IMG/VR virus record: IMGVR_UViG_3300037516_001233
Location: 1-64,000 of that record
Length of the DNA: 64,000 bases
Reading direction: 5' to 3' (one strand)
Source of the DNA: a virus
In this document: in pieces, positions 52,301 through 62,327 of the stretch
How positions within the stretch are numbered: position 1 is the stretch's first letter
Layout: each line of letters opens with the position of its first letter
Notes under the pieces: generated by a model
The model's database searches: none
Told to the model about the DNA's origin: nothing
What the model saw: only the letters and a program-made list of their open reading frames with translations
Translations under genes and position numbers: made by a program

Positions 52301-54861
52301 GGAGTAGGAGGGTTTATGACTTCAGCCCTGCCGGCTACTTTAAGTGTTCTTGCTATGGCAGCTGTTTTCTGTCGTGATACTGTAAGATTGCCTCCGATAT
52401 TAGAATCTACTTCTTGTTTCCAGGAATTAGTTTGTTCAAACTCTACCTTCAAAAGAGTTTTAATCGAAGCGCTAAACGATTTCGGATTGTCTCCGCCAGA
52501 TATCTTAGAGTGACTTAAGTTTAATTCAAATGGGTAATTTTGTGGAGCTACATTAGAGAAAGAAGAAAGTGGATCTACTGCACTGGTTACTGTTTTAGCT
52601 CTAATTTGATATGGCCCAAAACCTGATGGAATTATAAATGCGGGTGAAACTTTTTCTGTGTACGCATAACATTTACTATTTTTGTTTGAGATTTTTCTTA
52701 TCTGATAAGAAGAAGATATTTCATTTTTTTCTAAATCAGTTACAGGGATAGTGTTTGTCCATTGAACGTTTGCGTTAGTATACTCTACATAAAATGATAT
52801 ATTGTTTTCATTGTCATCAAAAAATCTATCTTGATATGCTGTTATTATTTTTTTTATTTCTTCTATATAATAAGTTTTAGGTGAATTTAATATATTTCTA
52901 GCATATATGTTGACACCTGCGTTATTGATATTTTCATAATATTGAGTTTTTTCTTCATCATAGAGAACATCTGAATTAATAACCCAATTGTTATTCCAGC
53001 CAGTAGTAAAATAATGCACGCTAGATCTAACGTCAATTACAGATCTCGAAGATTCTATTCTGTCATTGATTGCTACAAGCATGCAGTTGTAGAGGAATTT
53101 ATAAGGTCCTTCTACAAAGTCAGAAAAAACACTTCCTTGGGCTAAACTAATACTGGTTTCTCCGTAATTATTAGTAGGATTTAAATTGCTACCCAAATAG
53201 ATGTTATTGCAGTAATCAAATATGGGGAAAGTAGAAGCTATAATATTGCCAGCTGATAGGTTATTCGTAATGGGGATATTTCTTACTAAAACACTAAATT
53301 TATTTGCGCCACTAGATAGTATGGAATTTACACTTGAATTAGTAAAGTATTTATAATTCTTATATTCATTTGCAATGTTTCTTGTATATCCATGTATTCC
53401 GCAATCCTGTTGAAATTCTGCATTTGATATGGAAAAACCATTATTCTTAGTGGTGTCGGTTAGTAGACTGCCTGCTTCAGTTGCGCTAGCATAGGTTGGG
53501 TTGCTAATAGTTGCTGAAGCAGACGATATTGTTAAGCTAGAATTAAGGGCTGTTAAATCATTAGCTGAACATTGGCTTGCGTCTATTACTAGCGTGCCAT
53601 TATTTGTGGTATAAAAATCACGCATTTTTTGAGATTGACTATCGGTAAGTCTCCAATGCACTGCAGAAAATATTACGTCATAATCGGATAGATCACTTAC
53701 GGTATCTATATCTACTAGCCAGTACTTACCTTCATTGAGATTTGAAGAGGTTGCATTTGGATTTTCGAAATCATAACCGGATAGATTGAATACGGAATTT
53801 TGCAAGTTGAGTGCTACGTATGGTTTGACTTTGCTATAGTCAAGTCCTTCATTTGATGAATATAAAACTCCAACCTTAACAGTCTTTTGTAGTACATTAT
53901 TACCTGTTGTTTCTTGGCCATAATTTACTTGAGAAAAATTAACACTATTACTAATTTTTGCTACTAGCCTCCAGTTAAATATTTCAAAAACTCTGTTATC
54001 ATCTAATGCTTTTCTATTGATGTATATTTGATTGCCAGAATTATTTAAATTTAATCCATCTACTAATGATCTTTTATTGTTTCTTTTAATAGAAAATTTC
54101 ATCATATCCCCATTAGATGGATCTATGGTTTCGGTTTCTTCTCTAGTCTCAGAGAATATTTTTACAGAATTTATATTTTCTTCAAATTTAAGATATTGAC
54201 CAAACCAGGTGCCATCCTGATTTACTTCAACTTTATCGTAAACAATTTTCAAATTAGTTGGGTTTGGGTTATCTATAAGAACTATTATTCTATGAGGAAC
54301 ACTTTCTAAATCCTTATTGACTTTAGTCACAAATGATTCAAGTGATATTCTATATTTTTTTGCTCCAGTTATTGGGTCGGCATATAGCTTTCCTTCTTCG
54401 TCCAAAACCTTAATATGATTTGGTATGTATTCTTCTTCTAAATAGTTAGTCAATGCTGACGATGTATAAGATCTGCTAGGAATAAGGGTAAAAAATCTAC
54501 TAACATAGTATGAGTGGACAAATGCTTTTTGACTCATATCAGCAGCTGTGTAGTTGCTGTCTAGTGTCTCAGCGTTTAAGAAAATGGAACTTACAGAAAT
54601 ATCATCTGAGTCAATAAGAGTGTTGCCATTGGCATCTTCTAATATACCAAATTCATTGGCATACATTAATTTGTCCGACTGATTACTTGTAGTCATATTT
54701 TCCGGGATCAAACCAGACAAATCTACTAATGATATATTGTTTTTAGGAGATATTTCCCTGCCCGAAAACCAACCTAAATTAACCGCATCACGGGGCACGA
54801 AGTTACCAGTTTTAATAGCTGGTTCTTTAAGGGAATTAGTTTTATCAATAAACTTTTTCAT
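49312..54861 (-). CDS. Giant baseplate/tail protein with peptidoglycan-binding domain
   Basis: 1849 residues. Mostly beta-rich and Ser/Asn/Thr-rich. Around residues 915-975 lies a PG_binding_1-like domain (RYIKLTMHHAGYN, STEVKAFQKANDLPADG, IDSRTKEAM), a fold that grips cell-wall peptidoglycan. FNVEYTNAN-like strands and repeated disulfide-free beta modules flank it. Probably the tail-tip platform reaching the host wall. No in-frame CGG was seen by eye in its 1849 codons. Confidence 0.7.
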   Translation of the reverse strand: MKKFIDKTNSLKEPAIKTGNFVPRDAVNLGWFSGREISPKNNISLVDLSGLIPENMTTSNQSDKLMYANEFGILEDANGNTLIDSDDISVSSIFLNAETLDSNYTAADMSQKAFVHSYYVSRFFTLIPSRSYTSSALTNYLEEEYIPNHIKVLDEEGKLYADPITGAKKYRISLESFVTKVNKDLESVPHRIIVLIDNPNPTNLKIVYDKVEVNQDGTWFGQYLKFEENINSVKIFSETREETETIDPSNGDMMKFSIKRNNKRSLVDGLNLNNSGNQIYINRKALDDNRVFEIFNWRLVAKISNSVNFSQVNYGQETTGNNVLQKTVKVGVLYSSNEGLDYSKVKPYVALNLQNSVFNLSGYDFENPNATSSNLNEGKYWLVDIDTVSDLSDYDVIFSAVHWRLTDSQSQKMRDFYTTNNGTLVIDASQCSANDLTALNSSLTISSASATISNPTYASATEAGSLLTDTTKNNGFSISNAEFQQDCGIHGYTRNIANEYKNYKYFTNSSVNSILSSGANKFSVLVRNIPITNNLSAGNIIASTFPIFDYCNNIYLGSNLNPTNNYGETSISLAQGSVFSDFVEGPYKFLYNCMLVAINDRIESSRSVIDVRSSVHYFTTGWNNNWVINSDVLYDEEKTQYYENINNAGVNIYARNILNSPKTYYIEEIKKIITAYQDRFFDDNENNISFYVEYTNANVQWTNTIPVTDLEKNEISSSYQIRKISNKNSKCYAYTEKVSPAFIIPSGFGPYQIRAKTVTSAVDPLSSFSNVAPQNYPFELNLSHSKISGGDNPKSFSASIKTLLKVEFEQTNSWKQEVDSNIGGNLTVSRQKTAAIARTLKVAGRAEVINPPTPGATKPLAYSAEEVQTSESADTLASSSDYNAFVYTGDIGQGNTWDEYFQGKGSGTYVRYIKLTMHHAGYNKSSPSNGTFDASLSTEVKAFQKANDLPADGIIDSRTKEAMAFIWSGKTAEQLEATRVSVVDKNNYKDKDIWDYVNAASKVRTAKADILSGNNVTMINFTGSSKASEKIKMWVSIRLRNDAVLEKVTTVNILPISPWPSATSYKGIRVFDWTTTDTPSRTPSPVNNKTQGYQKDGTITITLDSSSYKGKWLNILLEGSILGGNKFGPKAAGLAFSQINVNYKYLDIQNPNTPAVLEEWNNDGVEATYYYWLNHIDRVRVEGIVEVTHDLNNISFNPISTDITLQYLKNNGILKSIMVHEQVGDRLFATNPAFNRSGSDSPLNNSSFKPDLSRNEIVDIANPKSITRINSSSLVAGSVRESGTSILSNDNFINVSSSSSMNAAGETILSISANSKVSSYTAATTYNRTTPISGYSLKKVINNQIINGKNHTNYYDGIMLLTNSNGTPFFPLNLSQVSVTLANTEDSYYSDIILTKVGGDTPGLEYGFYDTTTNQFIGKKITYLRYMQNPSNIYIGVYAYDYDGNLSTLKEFTSSSNGSIYTPVSIPLRAAYPVVNVVSNDRNKIQLSGINGDLSKTEPWPLSISSGSFQKTININANDARDWKASYGGQNLIASYDTSSITSVPWSRMFGRGYYDIIGERPKYNNSRAITLRQTPLHVIKGYSSDLSGKNVPMKPALKVYTRVSETSPWLLIPYSEIVNFNASTGLIEFKNQIISNNEDLTKVDYTIEYSKLSVKQSDGVPIPTNPFLNKDTVQLNKPLYIYILPKKVYKSDSVNNSIRQVEVTEYPTGPVINFTYNNNIFNKFDQVAYDPFAQLIGIIYVINTNDDENFNFTDLRVKGGGISANFDTNTILDDISQAVSYWDIYPPMAEAYPRGGYVMVKIPSIVKKNFINPQEVYDIVRDNLTAGVVFDLYDTDGKDWGSSVTSSS

Positions 54862-54863
54862 AC

Positions 54864-57800
54864 TTATTCTTCCTCATAATCATTCATTAATTTACCATAA
54901 CTACTAATAACATTAGGCGTTGAACCCAACAGTCCCATTTGATACTGCTCTGCTCTGTCTAGAGGATACCATTTTGGCGGAAGCCAATTGGGAGTGGCAG
55001 CATAGGCAGTGGCGTCTGAAGCATCATGATAATTTAAAGTAAAGTTAGGAGTAGAAGACATCTTAGCTCCATACCCTAATAGTACATTTGAATTATATAA
55101 TACAGCGCCTCCTGAATGATAATTTAAGTTATCATATTTTTCAGACCAATATACAATATCTCCTGATACCGTAACTGGGGTTGAAGATGGAGTCACCGAA
55201 TGAGCTGACTCCACAGCAACCATCCAATAACCTGGGTCTTTTGAAGAGCTAGCTTGAATTGGGCCTATTGAGAAGTTGCCATTACTGTCAGATCTTACGT
55301 AGTTGGAGTAATCTTGGTCTGTAAAGATGTCATAAAGAGTTCTTCCTTTTCTCCAATAAATAACATTATTAGATACTGGAGTAGCCCCAGATGTTATAAT
55401 TCCTCTAATATACTGTTGGCTTATGCCATCTGCCTTAATAGATGGAGTGTCTACTATCGCTTTAATTAGATTTTGCATTGAATATTCAGTGACTATATCG
55501 AAATTTAGTACCGTTATATAGCCTTGCGTTTGTGAATTTGCATGTGCGTTGTTTGATCCGTTGACTACGCCAGAGACTGTAATATAACTTCCAGGAGTAG
55601 CAGAAGGCATAACTCCGTTGTACTTAATATTAGTATAAGCAAAACCATTAATGTCAGTAGTGATATACTGGGCATCAGCGGTGATGTAAGGACCAGTAAT
55701 TCTAAAAGTTTGATAAGGTTTTGAGTTTCCGTTTACATCAACTGATTGGATTGTTATTGTTGTATAATCATCACCATCATCAATAATATATTCCGGTTTT
55801 AAATTAATAATAGCTGTATTAAAATTATAGTCATTGTGACTCAAGTAGACAAAACCTTCTTGGTCCCACAATTGCAAAGGATCTACAGTCAAAGAAATTG
55901 GAGTTGATTGATTAACGTAGTTTGATTCGTATGTTACGTCGTATGAATACACGGTAGATGGAGTAGAATCAAATTGCATTTTACTAATATATTTTTGATT
56001 AATTGAATCATAATAATCATTATCTATTAAGTAGGAATTTCTTACCTTATAAGTAACGTTGTATTCTCTTCCATTTACCACTGGAGTTGCAGAAGAAAAT
56101 GCCTGTATCTCGTTAGTTTTTGTTTGACCATTGCTTAAAACTGTATAACCAGTGATAGCATCTACCACTGTTACGTCGTATACGTCTTCATAACCTAGGT
56201 ATATATTATTGCTTGCGTTGGCGTATATTGTCTCGTAATTAATTAAAGAGAGTGTAGTTGGTGTTGCTTGGTCCGGGAAAACTACTTCTCTTAATGTTTC
56301 TGGAGTTGCACTATTCATCGTAGTACTGCCAGGTGTTGCTATATTTCTTTGAACAATAATAGGAGCACCTTGTAATGCAACTGCGTCTAAGGAGAGAGTG
56401 AAGCCTGGGGTAACATGAGCTTCCTCTACTGGATCGCTATAGATATAATGATCTTCTTCATTTTGACTATACCAACCAGTGTGAATATAGGAATCATATT
56501 TAGCTTCATATTCAGCGCTAACTTCTACCCCATTAATTTTATTAAATTCATCTTCAATAATTGAGTTAGCAAAGTATATATTCTGATCAGTATTTCTATA
56601 GACAAACTCTTTTGACAAAGATAAATCCACACCGTCTACATCATTGACTGCTTCTATTTTTTTGATTCTATAGTTAACCGCATCAATGCCAAAGTCAGAA
56701 TAACTTAAATTATATCTTCCAACTAGATTGCTGTTTTGAGTAAAGTTTTCATCTTTATTATCTGGATCGGTTCTGACAACTCCAAACTCATTAACAGTTC
56801 CATCTATCATTGGAGTACTGTGCGCCGTAAATTCAGTTAGAACATCTGCGGTAAATGGGTAGTTTGCACTGTCTGCGCTAGAAAAAACTATTGATGTTGG
56901 AGTAGCCCCATAAGGATACAGCAAAGAAGTAAAGTAATAGTTAACAGTACTACCAGTTGTATCTCTATACCCTGGATGTAATGTAGGAGTAGCAAAGTTT
57001 GGACTAAGATAGGATGCAATTATATTGGGGGATGAAGGGATTACTTGATCTAGTCCAGAACTAGGATCGTATGCAACTCCGCCGAATCCCTTAAAAGGTC
57101 CGGTGTCCTCATACAGTGTTGCAGAAAAATATCCAAAAGGAGTTGAATTGTCTATATAGATGTATTCAGGAGTAGACCCTGGAGGAAACACTATATTATT
57201 TTGTATAAAGTTTTTGTCTAAAGTAAAATCTTTAGTAACACTCGTATCGTTACTCGCATTAATTTCCAAACTTCCTGGTATTTTTGGAGTAGTATAAAAT
57301 CTTTTTGTCACTGCATCGTATTTAATTGAAACAACTTTAATATCAGCTGAAGTAGTTGTGAAGTACGGCTTAGTTATTCTTACGGGAGTACCTATAGTAG
57401 ATGTAATAGGAGTTGCGTCAGCAAACTTTATATGGGAATCAGCAGAACCGAGCATTGGAGTTGCGGATAGTTCTGTAGCGTAGTAGAAGTTAACCTTACT
57501 TGTAGCAGGAGTTGCGGTAGAGTCATTATATAGTTCTCCAGTTACTCTGTTATAAAAATTAATTCCATCTATACTATTTCCTTCTGCATCAAAAATTTTA
57601 GTAATACTGTATTCAGGACTAGAGGAATGAGTTGGAGAGTAAGAGTTTGTCGGGAAAGTATTGATCGTGGCATGGTAGACAGATGGGCTAGCATGAGAAG
57701 CATGCGGCGGTAAAATTAACGCATAATCAAAATTTGCTGTTGCTGAAGTATTCTCATACACTGTTTGATAATAGGATCCGTAATACTCATAATTAACAGC

Positions 57801-59501
57801 AATAGGGGAATATACATCTTCTACTCCAGTTTTACGAATCCCATGAGCTTTAAACTTAGCGGAAAAATCTATATTAGATTCAATCGGTTCCTTTACCATG
57901 ATCAGCGCATCATTATTGTCGCCTACTCCAGCTTGATAATAAGTTCCAAAAGGGCTTGCGCTGTCATCATAGGAAGCTTTTATTCTTCCAATTCCAGTTT
58001 GATCTTTTCCAGCATAATCCCAAAAACCATTATCCCATTTAACATATCCCCAGTTAACTGGGTATTTTTCATTTAAATTTTTAACAAAGTTCTTAAACTC
58101 AGGTTGAGGATTTCCAGCGAAAGAGAAGTACGGAGTACTAGTTTCCATGTCTTCAATTTCAATTATCTCTGGGGTAGCTCCAAGATAATCAGAATCAGGG
58201 GTTGCTCCATAGGCAGACCATATGTCTAGCTCGCGACGAAGAGTTAACTTAAAGCTATCAGAAGAAACTCCTGGAAGGTTTTGATATACATCAAGAATTC
58301 TTAATCTAAAATTATCATTACTTTCTAAGTACAGTCTTTTTAAACCAACTCGAGTTCCAAATTCATCAAACCAGTTCCATCTAAGAATTGGATTTTGATT
58401 ATAGGACTTTCCATCTATGCTCAAATAAGGGAATAATGTAACTGTAAACATTTCCCTGTCTACTGGATTATAGTAGTAACAGAGGTCGCCTTTTCTGGAT
58501 TCGTAAAGATCTTCTATGGAACTAAGTTTAGATAGGGAGACTAAACCTTCGCCGGTAACACTTGTGTGGTTAGGCGGGACATCTGTTATAGAATAAATCC
58601 AAGATAATTGATCGGTATCAGCTGTAGATATAGCTTTATCTAATCCAAATAAATCTTTTTGTTTTTCAAAGTCTTCTGGGTAGTCAGCAATAAGCGCATT
58701 GATAAACTTTCCAGCTACAGTTTGAGGAACATATAGATCAGGAGTAGCTTGGTCCATAGAGTCTTCATACATTTTCATCCAAGATGGAAATCTTGCCAAG
58801 ATGTTTTTAGCGCTCTTACCTAGCACCGGGGGTATTGGGTCTGCTATTGATACTTGGACTAATAAAACAAAACCAAAATTTTCTACATCAGATGGCTCTA
58901 GCTCAGATTCTACTTCTACTTCAAACTTAGAGTAACGCTTAGCATTACTGATGAATAGAGTCCCTACATCTGAAGAAATGGAAGAGAGCATCCATGGACC
59001 CTCTGCAGCATCTCCTTCATAAACTTTTATAGTATATGTTGGAGCATCTTTTGCATTTATATTTGTGAATGCAGCTTTGTAGCTTAGTATGTCTATTTGC
59101 GAGCTTGTATCAACAAACCTAAATAGATCAGGCGTTTGTGATCCCTGCAATACATAATAAGGTGTAGCTTGGTCCCCTGTAGTAAAGATGAAATACTGAC
59201 CAATATTTTCATTATAGTCAAATACACTATAGGATATAACTCCTGCTTCTTTGACTATTTCGCCATAATTAGTAACTGTCTCAGCTTCTAGCCCGGATAC
59301 AGTTACGCTTGGCGTAGCATCTTGGACTATCTGTGTGCCAACAAAAGTTCTATCTCCAAGTTCATCTATACCAAATCTTGATCTAGTAATAGAGTAGTTG
59401 GTATAGGACTTGTTATTGTATAAGTCGATAGATCCAGTAGACCAACTCTTACCAGACTTAATAAAGTCAAGACTTCTTAAGGCTAATATATATTGTTTCA
59501 T
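54864..59501 (-). CDS. Giant baseplate/tail protein rich in [A/S]TP motifs
   Basis: 1545 residues. The segment FPSWMKMYEDSMDQATPDLY, VPQTVAGKFINALIADYPED and LSWIYSITDVP is a block recalled from other large phage baseplate proteins. The rest is beta-rich, with Ig-like parts near the end (SVDVNGNSKPYQTFRI; DGISQQYIRGIITSGATP). I count about 26 [A/S]TP tripeptides spread along it. Likely central to the baseplate, given gp25-like and J-like neighbours. Confidence 0.65.
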   Translation of the reverse strand: MKQYILALRSLDFIKSGKSWSTGSIDLYNNKSYTNYSITRSRFGIDELGDRTFVGTQIVQDATPSVTVSGLEAETVTNYGEIVKEAGVISYSVFDYNENIGQYFIFTTGDQATPYYVLQGSQTPDLFRFVDTSSQIDILSYKAAFTNINAKDAPTYTIKVYEGDAAEGPWMLSSISSDVGTLFISNAKRYSKFEVEVESELEPSDVENFGFVLLVQVSIADPIPPVLGKSAKNILARFPSWMKMYEDSMDQATPDLYVPQTVAGKFINALIADYPEDFEKQKDLFGLDKAISTADTDQLSWIYSITDVPPNHTSVTGEGLVSLSKLSSIEDLYESRKGDLCYYYNPVDREMFTVTLFPYLSIDGKSYNQNPILRWNWFDEFGTRVGLKRLYLESNDNFRLRILDVYQNLPGVSSDSFKLTLRRELDIWSAYGATPDSDYLGATPEIIEIEDMETSTPYFSFAGNPQPEFKNFVKNLNEKYPVNWGYVKWDNGFWDYAGKDQTGIGRIKASYDDSASPFGTYYQAGVGDNNDALIMVKEPIESNIDFSAKFKAHGIRKTGVEDVYSPIAVNYEYYGSYYQTVYENTSATANFDYALILPPHASHASPSVYHATINTFPTNSYSPTHSSSPEYSITKIFDAEGNSIDGINFYNRVTGELYNDSTATPATSKVNFYYATELSATPMLGSADSHIKFADATPITSTIGTPVRITKPYFTTTSADIKVVSIKYDAVTKRFYTTPKIPGSLEINASNDTSVTKDFTLDKNFIQNNIVFPPGSTPEYIYIDNSTPFGYFSATLYEDTGPFKGFGGVAYDPSSGLDQVIPSSPNIIASYLSPNFATPTLHPGYRDTTGSTVNYYFTSLLYPYGATPTSIVFSSADSANYPFTADVLTEFTAHSTPMIDGTVNEFGVVRTDPDNKDENFTQNSNLVGRYNLSYSDFGIDAVNYRIKKIEAVNDVDGVDLSLSKEFVYRNTDQNIYFANSIIEDEFNKINGVEVSAEYEAKYDSYIHTGWYSQNEEDHYIYSDPVEEAHVTPGFTLSLDAVALQGAPIIVQRNIATPGSTTMNSATPETLREVVFPDQATPTTLSLINYETIYANASNNIYLGYEDVYDVTVVDAITGYTVLSNGQTKTNEIQAFSSATPVVNGREYNVTYKVRNSYLIDNDYYDSINQKYISKMQFDSTPSTVYSYDVTYESNYVNQSTPISLTVDPLQLWDQEGFVYLSHNDYNFNTAIINLKPEYIIDDGDDYTTITIQSVDVNGNSKPYQTFRITGPYITADAQYITTDINGFAYTNIKYNGVMPSATPGSYITVSGVVNGSNNAHANSQTQGYITVLNFDIVTEYSMQNLIKAIVDTPSIKADGISQQYIRGIITSGATPVSNNVIYWRKGRTLYDIFTDQDYSNYVRSDSNGNFSIGPIQASSSKDPGYWMVAVESAHSVTPSSTPVTVSGDIVYWSEKYDNLNYHSGGAVLYNSNVLLGYGAKMSSTPNFTLNYHDASDATAYAATPNWLPPKWYPLDRAEQYQMGLLGSTPNVISSYGKLMNDYEEE

Positions 59502-59520
59502 CTACAGATGCCTTTCGAGG

Positions 59521-60756
59521 TTAGTCTAGCCAGATTGAGTACTCTGAAGTAACTCCATTATCTGGGTGGACAAACATTAAGTGCTGACATGGTCTACTCA
59601 TAGAGGAGAAATACTCTTGAGCATAGGTGTTGTGACTTTCTGGAGAGCCAGAAATTCTCAAAAGACTACTACCTATAGTCATCTTCACCTGCTGGTGATA
59701 ATGCCCCATAAATACATCTTCAAAATGCTCCGGGATAGCACCATCTTTCCATCCCATTACCTTTTTATAGTAACCATAGGAAGCGCTTGGTGCAGGCATT
59801 TGATCTCCGTGGATAAGCAGGGAGCTATAGCTGCCAATAGTGTCTACTGCGTAGAAGTTTCTTTCGCCCTTACCGTCTGGAATATTAAAGGTGATTCTAG
59901 GCTCATCTTTGAATATTAATTCGACAATCTTATAAAGGAGTCTGTCCATATTAGTCTCAGGGTCATGCTGCTTTCTTGCTCTTCCACCAACAGCTCCATG
60001 GTTACCTATGACCCCAGTCACATGGACATGCTTGAAGTTCTGAAGTGCGGTTCTGAGGAAATTGCCAAGGATCTCAGGGCCATTAACTCCAACTTGTCTG
60101 TACAAACCTGAATCAATTAAGTGACTTTGCCCTGGGAATATTTCTTCACCCTCAACGATATCCCCCAAAAGCCAAACATGAAGATTGTCTACTGGATGAT
60201 GAGTTCTTTGAATATTGGTAATCTCTACTAATTTTTCAGCATAGGCTTCTATTCTTTGTCCCAATACCTCAGAGTTATAACTAGGGGTAACCTTGCCGAG
60301 CTGCCAGTCTCCAAAGACTGCAACAGCAGTTTCTCCTACTCCAGCTTTTCCTGAAGTAATTTCATTCTGCTTAATAGGGGGAAGATCAAAGTCAAGGAAG
60401 GCATCATATGCTGCTTCGTAAACGGCTAGTATAGCTTCATCTTTAACGTTCTTATTTTTTTCAGCTAATTTAGCTAATCTCTTATTCTCAGATCGAATAA
60501 AATCAAATCTATTAACTTCAGTTGGAGAATCTTCCAGGTCTACATATGCGTCAGGCTCATCATCATCTATGTCGGAAGCTGTGTTATACCCAGCAAATTT
60601 GAATGCCTCTGCAGCTTGTATCTCTTTAGAATGAGAATCGTTCTTTAATACTTCACCCAAGAAATCCATTTCACCCTCTACGGCTAATTTAGCCTGCGTC
60701 ATGTTAGGTGCTTTAATTATGTGGTTGGTTGTGATCAAAAAATATTTTTCGGCCAT
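59521..60756 (-). CDS. Calcineurin-like metallophosphoesterase
   Basis: 411 residues. Metal motifs: AVFGDWQLGK (Asp150), WLLGDIVEGEE (Asp199), IGNHGAVGG (Asn252, His253), LLIHGDQMP and GHYHQQVK. Residues 4-52 are a small domain shared with the 60-residue gene at 30692. The substrate could be a nucleotide or nucleic acid; position among tail genes is odd for a replication enzyme, but such phosphoesterases occur there in other phages. Confidence 0.85.
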   Translation of the reverse strand: MAEKYFLITTNHIIKAPNMTQAKLAVEGEMDFLGEVLKNDSHSKEIQAAEAFKFAGYNTASDIDDDEPDAYVDLEDSPTEVNRFDFIRSENKRLAKLAEKNKNVKDEAILAVYEAAYDAFLDFDLPPIKQNEITSGKAGVGETAVAVFGDWQLGKVTPSYNSEVLGQRIEAYAEKLVEITNIQRTHHPVDNLHVWLLGDIVEGEEIFPGQSHLIDSGLYRQVGVNGPEILGNFLRTALQNFKHVHVTGVIGNHGAVGGRARKQHDPETNMDRLLYKIVELIFKDEPRITFNIPDGKGERNFYAVDTIGSYSSLLIHGDQMPAPSASYGYYKKVMGWKDGAIPEHFEDVFMGHYHQQVKMTIGSSLLRISGSPESHNTYAQEYFSSMSRPCQHLMFVHPDNGVTSEYSIWLD

Positions 60757-60776
60757 GGTTATATAACCATCTTTCT

Positions 60777-61946
60777 TTAGTAATTAGATACACCTATTAT
60801 AACAGAAGAAATGTTAATATTGCCAGCTACTATATATTCTCTTTCAGATGAAGGCCTAAAATCTTTTCTATTGACATTAACCCCCTTAGCGGAAGCGGCT
60901 GTTATATTGACAGCTTTGACTAAATCGGAAGATAATCTGATCCTAGCCTCTATTTCTTGAATGGAAACACTATCTCCTATTGTCAGTGAATTAAGATATC
61001 TTTTAACAAAAATGGTAGCTTGGTTTTGTACTCCTACACGAAGGTTTTCTCCAGTGCCATAAGGAAGCGTTATAACGGCTTGTAGTGAATAGTCTACCGG
61101 TTCTGCCATGGTTATATTCATTCTAATCCCAATTGGCCTAATAGGAGCTATGGTATTAGTTACGGTTTGTGGGATTACTCCAATATTGCCAGCTACCTCT
61201 GGAACTATGATAACATCACAAGAGCCAAGCCCATACGAAGCTTCCTTTACTCTTATGTCCTTAACTCCCTTTACGGAAAGTGCAGCAAATCTTAACGCTT
61301 CAGCAGTTCCTGTAGCATTTATTTTGACTGAAGAAATAATTCTTCTTCTATAATTATCGTCTGACTCAGAGTTCAAGACTGGATATATTTCTTTTGGATT
61401 AGAACAAAATACTAGGGATCCCGGAGGGGAAATATAATTATGCCTAGTTAATGAGCCAACTGAAGCTACGTAATCGTTAGACTGAAAGTTTGGCTGCACA
61501 GCCCCATAGCCCTTCTTGAGTCCAGAAAGGATTACAACATCTCCTACTAAGGTGTAAGAGTATTGGGCGGAAGAGAAAGAGCCAACATCATTATATACTA
61601 AAGTACCTTTGGGGATAATGACATCGCCAGAACTAGCTATATCTAAAAAGAATTCTATGTTAGCAGTAGATCTGTCAAATATTAATTGATCTGATATGGT
61701 CTTTCTTTGGACATTATAGAGTTCCCCAATCAAGTCCAAGGACCTACCTGAAGCCGTTGATAGATTGGTTTGATTTATAGCTTCTTTAAATGATTCATAT
61801 AAATAGAACATCTCTGCTCCAAATGATTCTGCAAAAGCCCTTGCAATAGAACCAGGAGAAGTAGCGCTAATACTAGCATTTCTTTCCAATGCACTTAGTA
61901 TTCTAGAGACTATCTCTTCTTTAGTTTTAGTATTAATAGTAGGCAT
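60777..61946 (-). CDS. Baseplate J-like protein (P2 gpJ / T4 gp6 family)
   Basis: 389 residues. The start SPGSIARAFAESFGAEMFYL followed by LSTASGRSLDLIGELYNVQR is the classical J front; SDDNYRRRIISSVKINATGT and VKGVKDIRVKEASYGLGSCD are the middle domain, and the C-terminal part repeats the wedge strands. It forms baseplate wedges of contractile tails. Starts in contact with the gp25-like stop. Confidence 0.9.
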   Translation of the reverse strand: MPTINTKTKEEIVSRILSALERNASISATSPGSIARAFAESFGAEMFYLYESFKEAINQTNLSTASGRSLDLIGELYNVQRKTISDQLIFDRSTANIEFFLDIASSGDVIIPKGTLVYNDVGSFSSAQYSYTLVGDVVILSGLKKGYGAVQPNFQSNDYVASVGSLTRHNYISPPGSLVFCSNPKEIYPVLNSESDDNYRRRIISSVKINATGTAEALRFAALSVKGVKDIRVKEASYGLGSCDVIIVPEVAGNIGVIPQTVTNTIAPIRPIGIRMNITMAEPVDYSLQAVITLPYGTGENLRVGVQNQATIFVKRYLNSLTIGDSVSIQEIEARIRLSSDLVKAVNITAASAKGVNVNRKDFRPSSEREYIVAGNINISSVIIGVSNY

Positions 61947-62327
61947 TTATGCTCCCAAGTTTTGTTTTATGCTAAGAGTTACTGGTTGGTTTGATCCACT
62001 CAATATGTGCACATCGAATCTAATAACATCATTACTTATAGGTACGGCGTTGATAGATATGTTTTTTCCTCTAAAAATATTTTCTCTTTCTAGGGCAGTG
62101 CGAATTAATTCTTTTCCAAGCTCTCCAGTTTCGGCAGATTGGGGCATTCCGTAAAGCCTGGATAAATCAACTCCAAGACTTGGATAAGCGTAGAAATCAC
62201 CTGGTTCTGTCATCAGCCTAATGTAGATTTGTTGAACATCATTCTGCTTAGAGGACTGGACAACTCCAATATCTCTATTGCCATTGATGGCTAAGTCCCC
62301 ATCGAGAGTTAAAAATAAATCAGACAC
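61947..62327 (-). CDS. gp25-like baseplate wedge protein
   Basis: 126 residues. DLFLTLDGDLAINGNRDIGV, VQQIYIRLMTEPGDFYAYPS and LGVDLSRLYGMP match the gp25/DUF2634-type lysozyme-fold wedge protein found next to J-like proteins. It helps hold sheath and wedges together in contractile tails. Confidence 0.85.
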   Translation of the reverse strand: MSDLFLTLDGDLAINGNRDIGVVQSSKQNDVQQIYIRLMTEPGDFYAYPSLGVDLSRLYGMPQSAETGELGKELIRTALERENIFRGKNISINAVPISNDVIRFDVHILSGSNQPVTLSIKQNLGA

